A stretch of 64,000 nt of DNA, from NCBI RefSeq assembly GCF_014199935.1, contig NZ_JACHOP010000023.1:25482-89481 (forward strand), in the 5' to 3' direction. The position numbers and the translations under genes are program-made. The notes under the pieces are model-generated. The model was not told the DNA's origin. It was given only the letters and a program-made list of their open reading frames with translations, and made no database searches. The stretch is from Methylorubrum rhodinum (GTDB taxonomy: Bacteria > Pseudomonadota > Alphaproteobacteria > Rhizobiales > Beijerinckiaceae). Position 1 is the stretch's first letter. Every line of letters begins with the position of its first letter. Shown here piece after piece: positions 32,808-41,304 of the stretch.

Positions 32808-33941
32808 TCAGGCGCCGACCATGGCGAGGTCGTCGCGGTGGATCATCTCGGTGCGTCCCGGCTGGGCCGCGCTCGCGGCGATGTCGCGGCTGGAGCGGCC
32901 GATGATCGCGACGGCCTCGGCGCTGTCATAGTTGACGAGGCCGCGGCCGAGCACGCGCCCCTCGGGACCGCGGATCAGCACGGCGTCGCCCTTGGCGAAG
33001 CGGCCCTCGATTCCCGTGACGCCCACCGGCAGCAGGCTCGCCCCGCCCTCCAGGGCACGGGCGGCGCCGGCATCGACGATGAGCGTGCCCGACGGCTCCA
33101 GCGCCCCCGCGATCCAGGTCTTTCGCGCGGCCGTCGGCGTCGAGCCCGACAGGAACCACGTGCAGCGCCCGCCCTCGCGGATGGTGCGCAGCGGGTTCTT
33201 CCGGCGCCCGTCGGCGATGACCATGTGGGTGCCGCCGCTGGCGGCGATCTTGGCGGCCTCGACCTTGGTGCGCATGCCGCCCCGCGACAGCTCCGAGGCC
33301 GGGCCGCCGGCCATCGCCTCGATCTCCGGCGTCACCCGCTCGACCACGGGCAGGTGCCGGGCGCTCGGGTCGGTGTGGGGCGGGGCAGTGTAGAGCCCGT
33401 CGATGTCGGAGAACAGCACCAGCACGTCGGCGCCGATCATGGTGGCGACGCGAGCGGCGAGCCGGTCGTTGTCGCCGTAGCGGATCTCGATGGTCGCCAC
33501 CGTGTCGTTCTCGTTGACGACGGGGACGGCGCGGACTTCCAGCAGCTTCTGGACGGTCGCCCGCGCGTTGAGGTAGCGGCGGCGCTCCTCGGTGTCCTTC
33601 GGGGTGACGAGCACCTGACCGGCGACGATGCCGTGATGGCCGAGCACCTCGGTCCAGTGGCGGGCGAGCGCGATCTGCCCGACGGCGGCCGAGGCCTGAC
33701 TCTCCTCCAGCCGCAGCGGGCCCGGCGGAAGGCCGAGCACGGTGCGGCCGAGCGCGATCGCGCCCGAGGAGACCACGAGGACATCGACGCCCCGCGCATG
33801 CAGGTCGGCGATGTCCTCGGCGAGCGCGGCGAGCCACGCGTGGCGCAGGCGGCCGCGGGCGCTGTCGACGAGCAGGGCGGAGCCGACCTTCACGACGACG
33901 CGGCGGAACTCTTCGAGGGCGGGCGGCTGGAGCACGGTCAT
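32808..33941 (-). CDS. proB: Glutamate 5-kinase with C-terminal PUA domain
   Basis: ProB phosphorylates glutamate, the feedback-controlled first step of proline synthesis. The 377-residue protein has the amino acid kinase domain (about 14-270, beginning RRVVVKVGSALLVD, with VVSSGAIALG and VNENDTVA), then a PUA domain (about 285-370) whose GDAVLIRGPEGRVLGRGLVNYDS is characteristic. Length and domains are complete. The ATG at 33941 has GACCGTGCT upstream. It starts the proB-proA-nadD group and is divergent from a small response regulator. Confidence 0.95.
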   Translation of the reverse strand: MTVLQPPALEEFRRVVVKVGSALLVDSARGRLRHAWLAALAEDIADLHARGVDVLVVSSGAIALGRTVLGLPPGPLRLEESQASAAVGQIALARHWTEVLGHHGIVAGQVLVTPKDTEERRRYLNARATVQKLLEVRAVPVVNENDTVATIEIRYGDNDRLAARVATMIGADVLVLFSDIDGLYTAPPHTDPSARHLPVVERVTPEIEAMAGGPASELSRGGMRTKVEAAKIAASGGTHMVIADGRRKNPLRTIREGGRCTWFLSGSTPTAARKTWIAGALEPSGTLIVDAGAARALEGGASLLPVGVTGIEGRFAKGDAVLIRGPEGRVLGRGLVNYDSAEAVAIIGRSSRDIAASAAQPGRTEMIHRDDLAMVGA

Positions 33942-34126
33942 GACGGGGCGACGCGATGAAGACGCCGTTGCTGTGCCCCAAGCGGGCGGCATTGACCAGA
34001 CGGCGGCGGCGCATGGGGCCCGGTTGCAATGCGACAATCCGGTTTTCCCTTCGCGGCACAAATGCGTACAAAGCCGTGAGGCCGACCGCCGCCCGCCGGG
34101 GCCGCGGCGTTTGCCGGAGGGGACCG

Positions 34127-34516
34127 TTGCCCGACATTCGTGCCTGGGACAGCCTGCTTCGGGATCGGCGCATCCTCGTCGTCGAGGACGATTACTTCTG
34201 GGCGGACGAGCTCGGCGGCGGCCTGCGCCGTGCCGGCGCACTGGTCCTCGGCCCGACCGGCACGGTCGCCTCGGCGCTGGAACTGCTCGCGCCGGCGCCC
34301 GGCCTCGATGCGGCGGTGATCGACATGAACCTGCGCGGCGAGCGGGCCGACCCGGTGGCGGATCGTCTCTTGGCCTTGCGCGTGCCGGTGCTCCTCGTCA
34401 CCGGCTACGAGTGTACGAGCCTGACCGAAACCCATGCGGGCCTGCCCTGCCTGGAGAAGCCGGTGGCGCTCGACGCCGTGTTCGGCGCGTTGAGCCGCCT
34501 GTTGCCGCCGCGATAG
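34127..34516 (+). CDS. Single-domain response regulator
   Basis: A 129-residue receiver-only protein with acidic pocket (VVEDD, about residues 16-20), a phosphoacceptor Asp in VIDMNLRGE, the Thr/Ser position in LVTGYE and the conserved Lys in CLEKPV. It has no output domain, so it may act as a phosphate sink or through protein contacts. The start is taken as TTG at 34127 because a GGAGGGGACC ribosome site lies directly upstream and the receiver fold begins soon after; the open frame to 33956 is basic and unconserved. It is divergent from proB. Confidence 0.8.
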   Translation: MPDIRAWDSLLRDRRILVVEDDYFWADELGGGLRRAGALVLGPTGTVASALELLAPAPGLDAAVIDMNLRGERADPVADRLLALRVPVLLVTGYECTSLTETHAGLPCLEKPVALDAVFGALSRLLPPR

Positions 34517-34626
34517 CCGGACCGGTCGAAGACCTTCCGTCATCCGGGTCGCCTCACCCCAACGTGAACCGGCCGGTTCCTGCGCATTTGGATCGGGAAG
34601 GAGCGGCACCGGGGATAGGCCGAGCC

Positions 34627-34860
34627 ATGGACGTCGGACGTTGGGTCGCCCTCTACGTCGCCACAGTGGCGGGTGAGGACGCCGACGCTCTCGATCTTCA
34701 CGCACCCATGTCCGTCCACGACCTCGACTCCGTCGAGATGGCGATGGAATTCGAGAAGGCGTTCACCTGCGAAGCCGATCCGGAGCAGTTCCCGCGCGGC
34801 GACCGCACGCTCGCCGAATTGATCGAGACTCTGCGTGATCGGCTGGCCGTTTGCGGCCCG
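34627..34860 (+). pseudogene. Acyl carrier protein-like domain in a degenerate frame
   Basis: The first about 73 codons encode an ACP-like helical domain with the phosphopantetheine serine in HDLDSVEMAMEFEKAF (Asp-Ser-Val-Glu) and the closing TLAELIETLRDRL. The frame does not stop where an ACP should but runs on to 35619 as Arg/Pro-rich sequence with no conservation, overlapping gnd. A frameshift or loss of the stop is likely, so I treat it as a decayed or uncertain gene. The end given is where coding character fades. The same frame may still be translated as an ACP with a junk tail. Confidence 0.5.
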
Positions 34861-35090
34861 AGCCTGTCGGGTGATCCGGCGAACCCGCTGTCGAGGCCCT
34901 GGTCCGCTCCCTGTCCGGCTCGATGTCCCGCCCGCCTTCAAGATGCTCATCGAGCATGCGTGCCGGCCGGCGCCCAGCGCCGTCGAGCGGCTCGCCGACA
35001 CGGCGAGCCTTCCGCAGGAGCGCCTCGACACCTGCCGGGCCCTGATCGAGGCCGGCGAACTCGAACGCGCGGCCGGCGAACTCGCCGGGC

Positions 35091-35276
35091 GTGCCGGCGG
35101 CGCCCGGCAATCACTGGGTGCTGGAGATCAACAGTTCACCGGGGATCGGCGATGTCCTCCATCCCTGGAGCGGCGAACCGCAGGACGTGGGCGCGATGCT
35201 CGTCGCCTTCCTGCAGCGGCAGGCGGCGGCCCCGACGACGGCGCCCGCCGCCACGGCATCGCCGCGGCAATTGTAG
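35091..35276 (+). pseudogene. Remnant of an ATP-grasp (cyanophycin synthetase/RimK-like) protein C-terminus
   Basis: A short frame contains NHWVLEINSSPGIGDVLHPW and SGEPQDVGAMLVAFL, which match the last strand and helix of ATP-grasp ligases of the cyanophycin synthetase-like kind (VLEVNSSPG...GEPRDVA). The upstream three quarters of such a protein is missing. Just upstream, in another frame (about 34925-35095), is a piece RLDVPPAFKMLIEHACRPAP that also looks coding. Together they suggest a broken gene or genes following the ACP-like domain. Confidence 0.45.
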
Positions 35277-35603
35277 GGCGGCAGGAGCCGGATACCTTGA
35301 CCTCACCGATCGGATCGACTTCGCCTCGTCGCCGTCGCGCTCTTGCGCGAGACTGCGCCGACGTCGTCCGCAGCGGGCCGGGCGTCCTCTCCCCGTCGGC
35401 TCGCCGTTCCCGCCGCCGCGCATCGGTGTCGCCTCGCCGGTCGCGCCGCTCCGCGGCCGACGCATATCCGCCCTCGCGCAGGTGCGGGAACGCCGGCTTG
35501 ACCGAAACGTTCGAACCGCGAACCGCACCGTCCCACGGGCGGCGAGCCGCTTCCTGACGGTCCGCCCCCGCGACGGGCGGCAACCCGACGGGAGTGCGCG
35601 CGG
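35277..35603. other. Intergenic region before gnd
   Basis: This 327-bp GC-rich stretch holds no gene I can support. It probably carries the gnd-pgl promoter; no clear operator or terminator was recognised. Confidence 0.5.
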
Positions 35604-36596
35604 ATGCAAATCGGCATGATCGGCCTCGGCCGGATGGGCGGCAACATCGTCCGCCGCCTCCTGCGCGACGGGCACACGGCCGTGGTGTTCGACCGCGACC
35701 CGGCGGCGGTCGAGAAACTCGCCAGCGAGGGCGCGACGCCCGCCGACAGCCTGGACGATCTCGTCGCGAAGCTGGAGAGCCCGCGCACCGCCTGGGTGAT
35801 GCTGCCCGCGGGCGCCATCACCGAGGAGACGGTGGGCAAGCTCGGCGGGCTGATGCAGGCCGACGACTGCATCATCGACGGCGGCAACTCGTTCTATCAG
35901 GACGACGTGCGCCGCGCCCGCGACCTCGACGCCAAGGGCATCCACTACGTCGATGTCGGCACCTCCGGCGGCGTCTGGGGGCTGGAGCGCGGCTACTGCA
36001 TGATGATCGGCGGCCACAAGGCGGCGGTCGACCGGCTCGATCCGATCTTCCGCACCCTGGCGCCGGGACTGGGCGACATCCCCCGCACGGTCGGCCGCGA
36101 CGGGCGCGATCCGCGGGCCGAACTCGGCTACATCCACGCGGGCCCGAGCGGAGCCGGCCACTTCGTCAAGATGATCCACAACGGCATCGAGTACGGCCTG
36201 ATGCAGGCCTATGCCGAGGGCTTCGACATCCTCAAGCACGCCAATTCCGAGCAGGTGCCGGAGGAGCGGCGCTTCGACCTCAACCTCGGCGACATCGCCG
36301 AGGTGTGGCGGCGCGGCAGCGTGGTCTCGTCCTGGCTGCTCGACCTCACCGCGACGGCGCTCGCGGGCGACGAGACGCTCGAGGACTTCTCTGGCTACGT
36401 CGAGGATTCCGGCGAGGGACGCTGGACCATCAACGCCGCCGTCGAGGAGGCGGTGCCGGCCACCGTTCTGTCGAGCGCGCTCTACCGCCGCTTCCGCTCC
36501 CGCGAGGATGCGAGCTACGCCGACAAGCTGCTCTCGGCCATGCGAAAGGGGTTCGGCGGACATCAGGAGCCGCCGCGCCGGGGGCCGACGCCGTGA
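35604..36596 (+). CDS. gnd: 6-phosphogluconate dehydrogenase, decarboxylating (short form)
   Basis: Gnd oxidises 6-phosphogluconate to ribulose 5-phosphate with CO2 release. The 330-residue length is that of the short (about 300-335) bacterial form often using NAD, rather than the 470-residue form. It has the Rossmann motif IGMIGLGRMGGNIVRRL (3-19), CIIDGGNSFYQDD (92-104) and the catalytic stretch GPSGAGHFVKMIHNGIEYG with active Lys. The stop overlaps the GTG start of pgl, giving a two-gene oxidative pentose phosphate operon without zwf. Confidence 0.93.
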   Translation: MQIGMIGLGRMGGNIVRRLLRDGHTAVVFDRDPAAVEKLASEGATPADSLDDLVAKLESPRTAWVMLPAGAITEETVGKLGGLMQADDCIIDGGNSFYQDDVRRARDLDAKGIHYVDVGTSGGVWGLERGYCMMIGGHKAAVDRLDPIFRTLAPGLGDIPRTVGRDGRDPRAELGYIHAGPSGAGHFVKMIHNGIEYGLMQAYAEGFDILKHANSEQVPEERRFDLNLGDIAEVWRRGSVVSSWLLDLTATALAGDETLEDFSGYVEDSGEGRWTINAAVEEAVPATVLSSALYRRFRSREDASYADKLLSAMRKGFGGHQEPPRRGPTP

Positions 36597-37324
36597 TCGC
36601 GCTTCCCCGCGACACCGAACTGATGGCGGATGCCGAGGCGACCGCCCGCGCGGCCGCCGAGCATCTGATCGAGATGGTGACGAGCGCGCCCGGCGAGCGC
36701 GCGGCAATCTGCCTGTCGGGCGGCTCGACCCCGAAGCGCCTCTACGCGCTGCTGGCCTCCCCCGGCTTCGTCGAGCGGGTGCCGTGGGAGCGCGTGCACT
36801 GGTTCTTCGGCGACGACCGGGTGGTGCCGTGGGACGATCCGCTCAGCAACGTCCGCATGGTCCGCGAGGCCTTCGGCCACGCCTCGCCCGTGCCGCCGAC
36901 GCACCTGCACTTCATCCCCTCCGACGAGGGGGCGGAGATCGGCGCAAGCGCCTACGCGGCGACGCTGAAGACGTTCTACGGCGCCGACGCGCTCGACCCG
37001 GCGCGTCCCCTGTTCGATCTCGTCCTGCTCGGCCTCGGCAGCGACGGGCACACCGCCTCGCTGTTCCCGGGAAAGCCGGCACTCGCCGAGCGCGACGCCT
37101 GGGTCGCGCCGGTGCCGGAGGCCGGGATGGAGCCGTTCGTGCCCCGCATCACCCTCACCTTCCCGGCGCTCGCCTCCGCCCGCTCGGTGCTGTTTCTGGT
37201 CAACGGTGCGGGCAAGCGCGATCCGCTGCGGCGACTCGCGGCGGGCGAGGATCTGCCGGCCGCCCACGCGACGAGCGTCGGGCGGCTCTCGTGGTTCATC
37301 GATCGCGACGCGGCGGAGGCCTGA
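36593..37324 (+). CDS. pgl: 6-phosphogluconolactonase
   Basis: Pgl hydrolyses 6-phosphogluconolactone between glucose-6-phosphate dehydrogenase and Gnd. The 243-residue protein of the glucosamine-6-phosphate isomerase-like fold has LSGGSTPKRLYALL (about 40-53), the FFGDDRVVPWDDPLSN motif (about 67-82), and LLGLGSDGHTASLFPG. GTG start at 36593 overlaps the gnd stop (GTGA). Confidence 0.93.
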   Translation: MIALPRDTELMADAEATARAAAEHLIEMVTSAPGERAAICLSGGSTPKRLYALLASPGFVERVPWERVHWFFGDDRVVPWDDPLSNVRMVREAFGHASPVPPTHLHFIPSDEGAEIGASAYAATLKTFYGADALDPARPLFDLVLLGLGSDGHTASLFPGKPALAERDAWVAPVPEAGMEPFVPRITLTFPALASARSVLFLVNGAGKRDPLRRLAAGEDLPAAHATSVGRLSWFIDRDAAEA

Positions 37325-37476
37325 ATTCCACCGGAGGTGGGCAGACGACGGGATTTCTTGCGGATTATCGCGCAAAAACCGCGACTTATCCTACGAATCG
37401 AGACCTCTGCCGCAATTTCGCCGCGGAGCTTGCCGGTTTGTGAATCCTTTCACCGACGGACCGAGAGGGGCGTGCC

Positions 37477-38055
37477 GTGTCGGGAAGGGAGTTCGCCGTC
37501 GAGCCGGATCGCTGGGCGCTGCCGCGCCGCCAGAGCGTTCGCCTGAGCCACAACCGGGTCCTGCCGGGGCCCCTGAAGTCGCTGCCGCGCCGTCGCACTC
37601 CGTCGGCCTGGCTCGCCGGTCTCGGTCTCGGCCTCGCCGGCCTGTCGCTCGCCGCCGCCCTCAGCCTGGCGCCCTGGCCGTCCGCCGAACCCGCCGCCGA
37701 ACCCGCCGCCGATCCGGCCCCGGAGATCGTGACGAACGCTGCCGCGGAGGCGCCGTCGACGCCCCGCGTGGTGGGAGCGGCCGTGCTTCCGGCCCCCGTC
37801 GCCGCGCCTCCCGCCGCGGACGTCCCGGCAGCCGAGCCCCCGGCCCTCCGCACGGTCGCCGCCGAGCCGGCCGCGCCTCCGGCCGCCCCGCCGGTTCGGC
37901 CCCGCGCCGCGGCCCCGGCGCTCGATCTCGGCCAGTTGCCGGTCCTCGCCCTCGACGCGTCAGCCTTCGAGGCGCCGCCGGTCGCGGAGGCGCCGCGTCC
38001 GGCCGCCAAGGCGCCCGCACGGGCGCCGGCCCCCCGGCTCGCCGGCCAGCACTGA
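37477..38055 (+). CDS. Hypothetical Ala/Pro-rich single-span protein
   Basis: A 192-residue frame with GTG start and a GAGAGGGGC ribosome-like site. There is a basic N-terminus, one hydrophobic segment (about 43-63, WLAGLGLGLAGLSLAAAL), then a long Ala/Pro-rich tail with repeated PAAEP-type units. The topology would suit a TonB-like or periplasm-spanning linker, but no domain is recognised. The composition alone can arise from GC-rich DNA, so this is a moderate call. Confidence 0.5.
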   Translation: MSGREFAVEPDRWALPRRQSVRLSHNRVLPGPLKSLPRRRTPSAWLAGLGLGLAGLSLAAALSLAPWPSAEPAAEPAADPAPEIVTNAAAEAPSTPRVVGAAVLPAPVAAPPAADVPAAEPPALRTVAAEPAAPPAAPPVRPRAAAPALDLGQLPVLALDASAFEAPPVAEAPRPAAKAPARAPAPRLAGQH

Positions 38056-38137
38056 CGCCCGCTTCCACCCGACTTGTGTCCGGTGGTGCGCCCTCCGAGC
38101 TTCGACTACGCTCGCGAAAGATCTCGGCGAGGGAGGC

Positions 38138-38959
38138 GTGGTGTTCAGACCGATCCGAGGTGGGCGGGCCTTGTGCGCCGGCGCGCTCGCGCTGCTCGCC
38201 CTGACGCGGCCCGTGTTCGCCGAGGACGGCGTCGCCACGGCGCTCGTCGTCTCGGTGGACGTCTCGGGCTCGGTCGACGAGACCCGCTACCACCTGCAGA
38301 TGGAGGGTATCGCCGAGGCGCTGGAGGATCCGGCGGTGCTCGCCGCGATCCAGGGCAATTCCGGCGGCATCTACTTTGCGCTGGTGACCTGGGCCGACGG
38401 CGCGCGGCTGGCCGTCGACTGGCGCCGCATCGCCACGAAGGCGGACGCGGCGGCGACCGCCGTGCTGGTGCGCGCGGTGCCGCGGGTGCCGGGCGAATTC
38501 ACCTGCGCCGGGCAGATGCTGCGGACGCTCTCGGCCAGCGTGGTGCCACGCCTGCCGGTCGCCGCCGACCGGGTGGTGGTCGACGTGTCGGGCGACGGCA
38601 TCGACAATTGCAGCGACACGGACGCGATCCACACCGCGCGCGACGCCCTGCTCGCGGCGGGCACCACCATCAACGGCCTGCCGATCCTCGTACCGGGCGA
38701 GAACGACGTGGTCGGCGTCGGCGCCTATCGGGCCCCCGGTTACGGCCTGCGCGAGCTGCCGCGCCAGACCTATCGCGAGGGCACCACCCTCGACGCGTGG
38801 TACCGCGAGCACATCGTCGGCGGCCCTGGCCACTTCCTGCTGGCGGCCCGCGGATACGGCGACTTCGCCCGCGCGTTGCGGCAGAAATTCGTGATGGAGA
38901 TCAGCGGGCTGGCGCCGGGGGAGACGGGGCGTGAGCCGAGGTCCGTGGCGAGCCGGTGA
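38138..38959 (+). CDS. DUF1194 (VWA-like) secreted protein
   Basis: A 273-residue product with a signal peptide (about 1-28, ending VFA) and a von Willebrand factor A-like fold with the MIDAS motif DVSGSVDE (41-48) and a later VVDVSGDGIDN. These features define the DUF1194 family of alphaproteobacteria. Two Cys in the mature part (FTCAGQM and IDNCSD) may form a disulfide. The start is GTG at 38138 (a second GTG follows directly). Function in the family is unknown. Confidence 0.85.
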   Translation: MVFRPIRGGRALCAGALALLALTRPVFAEDGVATALVVSVDVSGSVDETRYHLQMEGIAEALEDPAVLAAIQGNSGGIYFALVTWADGARLAVDWRRIATKADAAATAVLVRAVPRVPGEFTCAGQMLRTLSASVVPRLPVAADRVVVDVSGDGIDNCSDTDAIHTARDALLAAGTTINGLPILVPGENDVVGVGAYRAPGYGLRELPRQTYREGTTLDAWYREHIVGGPGHFLLAARGYGDFARALRQKFVMEISGLAPGETGREPRSVASR

Positions 38960-38986
38960 GAGCCGAGGGCTTCATCGACGCGTATT

Positions 38987-39118
38987 CCCACCCACGCCCA
39001 CATCCTGAGTTGGCGGCGCGAAGCGGCGCCCTCGAAGGAGGGTTCCAGGGATCGCGCGCGGACTGGAGCGCTCCTTCGAGGCTGCTTCGCAGCACCTCAG
39101 GATGAGGGCGCGGGTGGG
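38987..39118. repeat. Long imperfect inverted repeat (REP/MITE-like)
   Basis: Arms of 23 bp (38987-39009 and 39096-39118) are complementary at 21 of 23 positions. Inside them further complementary pieces occur (GCGAAGC, CTCGAAGGAG against CTCCTTCGAG). The centre is 39030-39085. The element lies between DUF1194 and dcd with no coding content. Its form is that of dispersed methylobacterial intergenic repeats. Whether it is mobile or only a transcriptional structure cannot be told from one copy. Confidence 0.7.
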
Positions 39119-39153
39119 AGCACACCGCACAGCCGCCACGCTACTGAAAACGC

Positions 39154-39189
39154 TGCGTTATACCATTTTCGCAAGAACGGTATAACGCA
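39154..39189 (-). terminator. Terminator-like hairpin downstream of dcd
   Basis: The 11-bp perfect arms TGCGTTATACC (39154-39164) and GGTATAACGCA (39179-39189) have a 14-bp loop and lie 7 bp past the dcd stop on the minus strand. A short T-run follows in that direction (GCGTTTTCAG). The AT-rich stem would be weak, so an operator is an alternative reading. Confidence 0.55.
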
Positions 39190-39195
39190 CCCCGC

Positions 39196-40287
39196 TCAGG
39201 CGAAGTGCTTCGACAGCTTCAGCCCCTGCGCCTGATAGTTCGAGCCGGCTCCCGCGCCGTAGAGCGTCGCGGGGCGCTCCAGCATGCGCTCGTAGACGAG
39301 ACGGCCGACGATCTGGCCGTCCTCCAGCAGGAACGGTACGTCGCGGGAGCGCACCTCGAGCACCGCCCGCGCGCCCGCGCCGCCGGCCTCGCCGAGGCCG
39401 AAGCCCGGATCGAAGAAGCCGGCGTAGTGGACGCGGAACTCGCCGACCAGGGGATCGAACGGCACCATCTCGGCCGCGAAGTCGGCGGGCACGCGCACGG
39501 CTTCCTTGGAAGCCAGGATGTAGAACTGGCCCGGATCGAGGATCAGCGTGCGGGTGCCGTCGGCGGGCAGCTTCTCCCAGAACTCGGCGGTGCGGTGGGC
39601 GCCGGGGCGGTCCACGTCGATCAGGCCGGTGTAGCGCTTGGCGCGGTAGCCGATCAGCCCGCCGAAGCCCGACAGATCGACCGAGACGGCCACGCCCCCG
39701 TGCAGCGACGGGCTCGTGACATCGACCAGCGGGTCGCGGGCGTGGAGCGTGGTGAGGGCGTCGAGGGAGAGCCGCGGCTCGCCCCGGCGGAACCGTACCT
39801 GCGACAGCCGCGAGCCTCTCCGCACCCGCACCGGGAAGGTGCGCGGCGAGATCTCGGCGTAGAGCGGCCCGCGATAGCCGGCCTCGATCTGGTCGAAGGC
39901 GCTGGCGTAATCGGTGATGACGCGGGTGAACACGTCGATGCGGCCCGTCGAGCTTTTCGGGTTGGCCCCCGCACTGAGGTCGGCAGGCAGCGCGAGGCTT
40001 TCCTGAAGCTCGGCGATGTAGACGCAGCCCGTCTCCAGCACGGCGCCGTCGGTCAGGTCGATCTCGTGCAGCGACAGCGCCTCGATGCAGGCCGAGACCG
40101 GGCGCCCGCTGCCGGGCAGGAAGCTGGTGCGGACCCGGTAGGCGCGGGCGCCGAGGCGCAGGTCGAGGCTCGCGGGCTGAATTTGGTCGGGGGCGTAAGG
40201 GTTCGCGGGCAGGATCGCGCCGGATTCCGTCAGCGCGGCGATGCCCTGGGCCGCCAGGATGCCGCCACCCGTCTCGTCTCGGCTCAT
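39196..40287 (-). CDS. dcd: 2'-deoxycytidine 5'-triphosphate deaminase (long alphaproteobacterial form)
   Basis: Dcd deaminates dCTP to dUTP for thymidylate synthesis. The 363-residue protein is the long form with two related beta-rich halves, as in alphaproteobacteria, rather than the 190-residue enterobacterial form. Visible motifs are IQPASLDLRLGARAYRVR, GANPKSSTGRIDVFTRVI and YRGPLYAEISPRTFPVRV, typical of the dUTPase-like fold. Two starts are possible: ATG 40287, with GGGGAGGGGGCG directly upstream (preferred), or ATG 40305, which overlaps the preceding gene as ATGA. No GTP-activation statement can be made. Confidence 0.92.
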   Translation of the reverse strand: MSRDETGGGILAAQGIAALTESGAILPANPYAPDQIQPASLDLRLGARAYRVRTSFLPGSGRPVSACIEALSLHEIDLTDGAVLETGCVYIAELQESLALPADLSAGANPKSSTGRIDVFTRVITDYASAFDQIEAGYRGPLYAEISPRTFPVRVRRGSRLSQVRFRRGEPRLSLDALTTLHARDPLVDVTSPSLHGGVAVSVDLSGFGGLIGYRAKRYTGLIDVDRPGAHRTAEFWEKLPADGTRTLILDPGQFYILASKEAVRVPADFAAEMVPFDPLVGEFRVHYAGFFDPGFGLGEAGGAGARAVLEVRSRDVPFLLEDGQIVGRLVYERMLERPATLYGAGAGSNYQAQGLKLSKHFA

Positions 40288-40301
40288 CGCCCCCTCCCCG
40301 T

Positions 40302-40772
40302 TCATCGTCCCCTCGCCTTCTCCTGCGCCGCCGCCCGCTCCGCCGCATCGAGGGCGATCACCGCCCGCGCGAGCGACAGCCGGGCGCAGGCCCCCATGGC
40401 GACGAGGCCGGCGAGCGCCGAGGCGAGCAGCGGGAACAGGTCCGGCCGCAGCCACGCGCCCAGCGCAACGAGGAGGCCGCCGAGCCAGACCGCGTTGCCG
40501 AGCATCAGCAGCGGCGAGGCGACGCCCCGGAATTCGGCATCGACGCCGGTGCGACCTTGCGCGAGGCGGACAGTGAGCCGGGCGGCGGCGTCGAGCGCCA
40601 GCGCGATGCCGAGCGCCAGCGCGGCCCAGGCGTTCTGCGCCGGGTGCCACCACGCGAACAGCAGGGCGGGCGAGACCGTGAGGAGCGGGCCGAGGGCGGC
40701 GCGGAACGCCTCGGCGAGCGGCGGGCGCCGCAGGGCGGCGGCATTCGCAAGCTTCGGCGAGGCGTTCGGCAA
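40302..40772 (-). CDS. Hypothetical integral membrane protein
   Basis: A 156-residue product with four hydrophobic segments (about 22-40, 47-66, 82-102 and 108-130) between short charged loops. The frame extends much further upstream but that part is antisense to apaG and lacks coding character. TTG 40772, with GGAGAGAC in front, is the best start; no ATG fits. The stop overlaps the possible upstream dcd start. No family recognised. Confidence 0.55.
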   Translation of the reverse strand: MPNASPKLANAAALRRPPLAEAFRAALGPLLTVSPALLFAWWHPAQNAWAALALGIALALDAAARLTVRLAQGRTGVDAEFRGVASPLLMLGNAVWLGGLLVALGAWLRPDLFPLLASALAGLVAMGACARLSLARAVIALDAAERAAAQEKARGR

Positions 40773-40910
40773 GGTCTCTCCGCCGGCTGATCCGGCCAGT
40801 CGTCCGACGGTGAACGCCGCGATTGACGGGATTTCGGGCGCCACGTACCACGACCCGACGCAGATGTCGCGTCGCGGCCTGCCCGTCGTCCACGGAGACG
40901 TTTTCACGCG

Positions 40911-41303
40911 ATGTACAAGGCCGAGACGCGCGGCATCACGGTGACGGTGGAGCCCCGCTTCGTCGAGGAGGAATCCTCGCCGGGGGAGAGCCGCTATTTC
41001 TTCGCCTACACCGTCGAGATCGTGAACAACGGCAGCGAGCAGGTGCAGCTGCGCTCCCGCCACTGGCGCATCATCGACGGGCGCGGGGCCTGTCAGGAGG
41101 TGCGCGGCGCGGGCGTCGTCGGCAAGCAGCCGGTGCTCGAGCCGGGCCAGTCCTTCAGCTACACCAGCGGCTGCCCGCTCACGACGCCGGACGGGCTGAT
41201 GGCCGGCAGCTACACCATGGCGACGATGGCCGGCGAGAGCTTCGAGGCGGAGATCCCGGCCTTCTCCCTCGACTCGCCGCATATGCGCCGCGTCGTCCAC
41301 TAG
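40911..41303 (+). CDS. apaG: ApaG protein (Co2+/Mg2+ efflux-associated)
   Basis: ApaG is a small fibronectin III-like protein; its family has been linked to cation (Co2+/Mg2+) efflux in Salmonella. The 130-residue protein shows the family marks GITVTVEPRFVEEESSPGE (about 9-27), YTVEIVNNGSEQVQLRSRHW (33-52), IIDGRGACQEVRGAGVVG (54-71) and the ending EIPAFSLDSP. It is intact and separated by 1 bp from argE, so they probably form an operon. Confidence 0.94.
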   Translation: MYKAETRGITVTVEPRFVEEESSPGESRYFFAYTVEIVNNGSEQVQLRSRHWRIIDGRGACQEVRGAGVVGKQPVLEPGQSFSYTSGCPLTTPDGLMAGSYTMATMAGESFEAEIPAFSLDSPHMRRVVH

Positions 41304-41304
41304 G

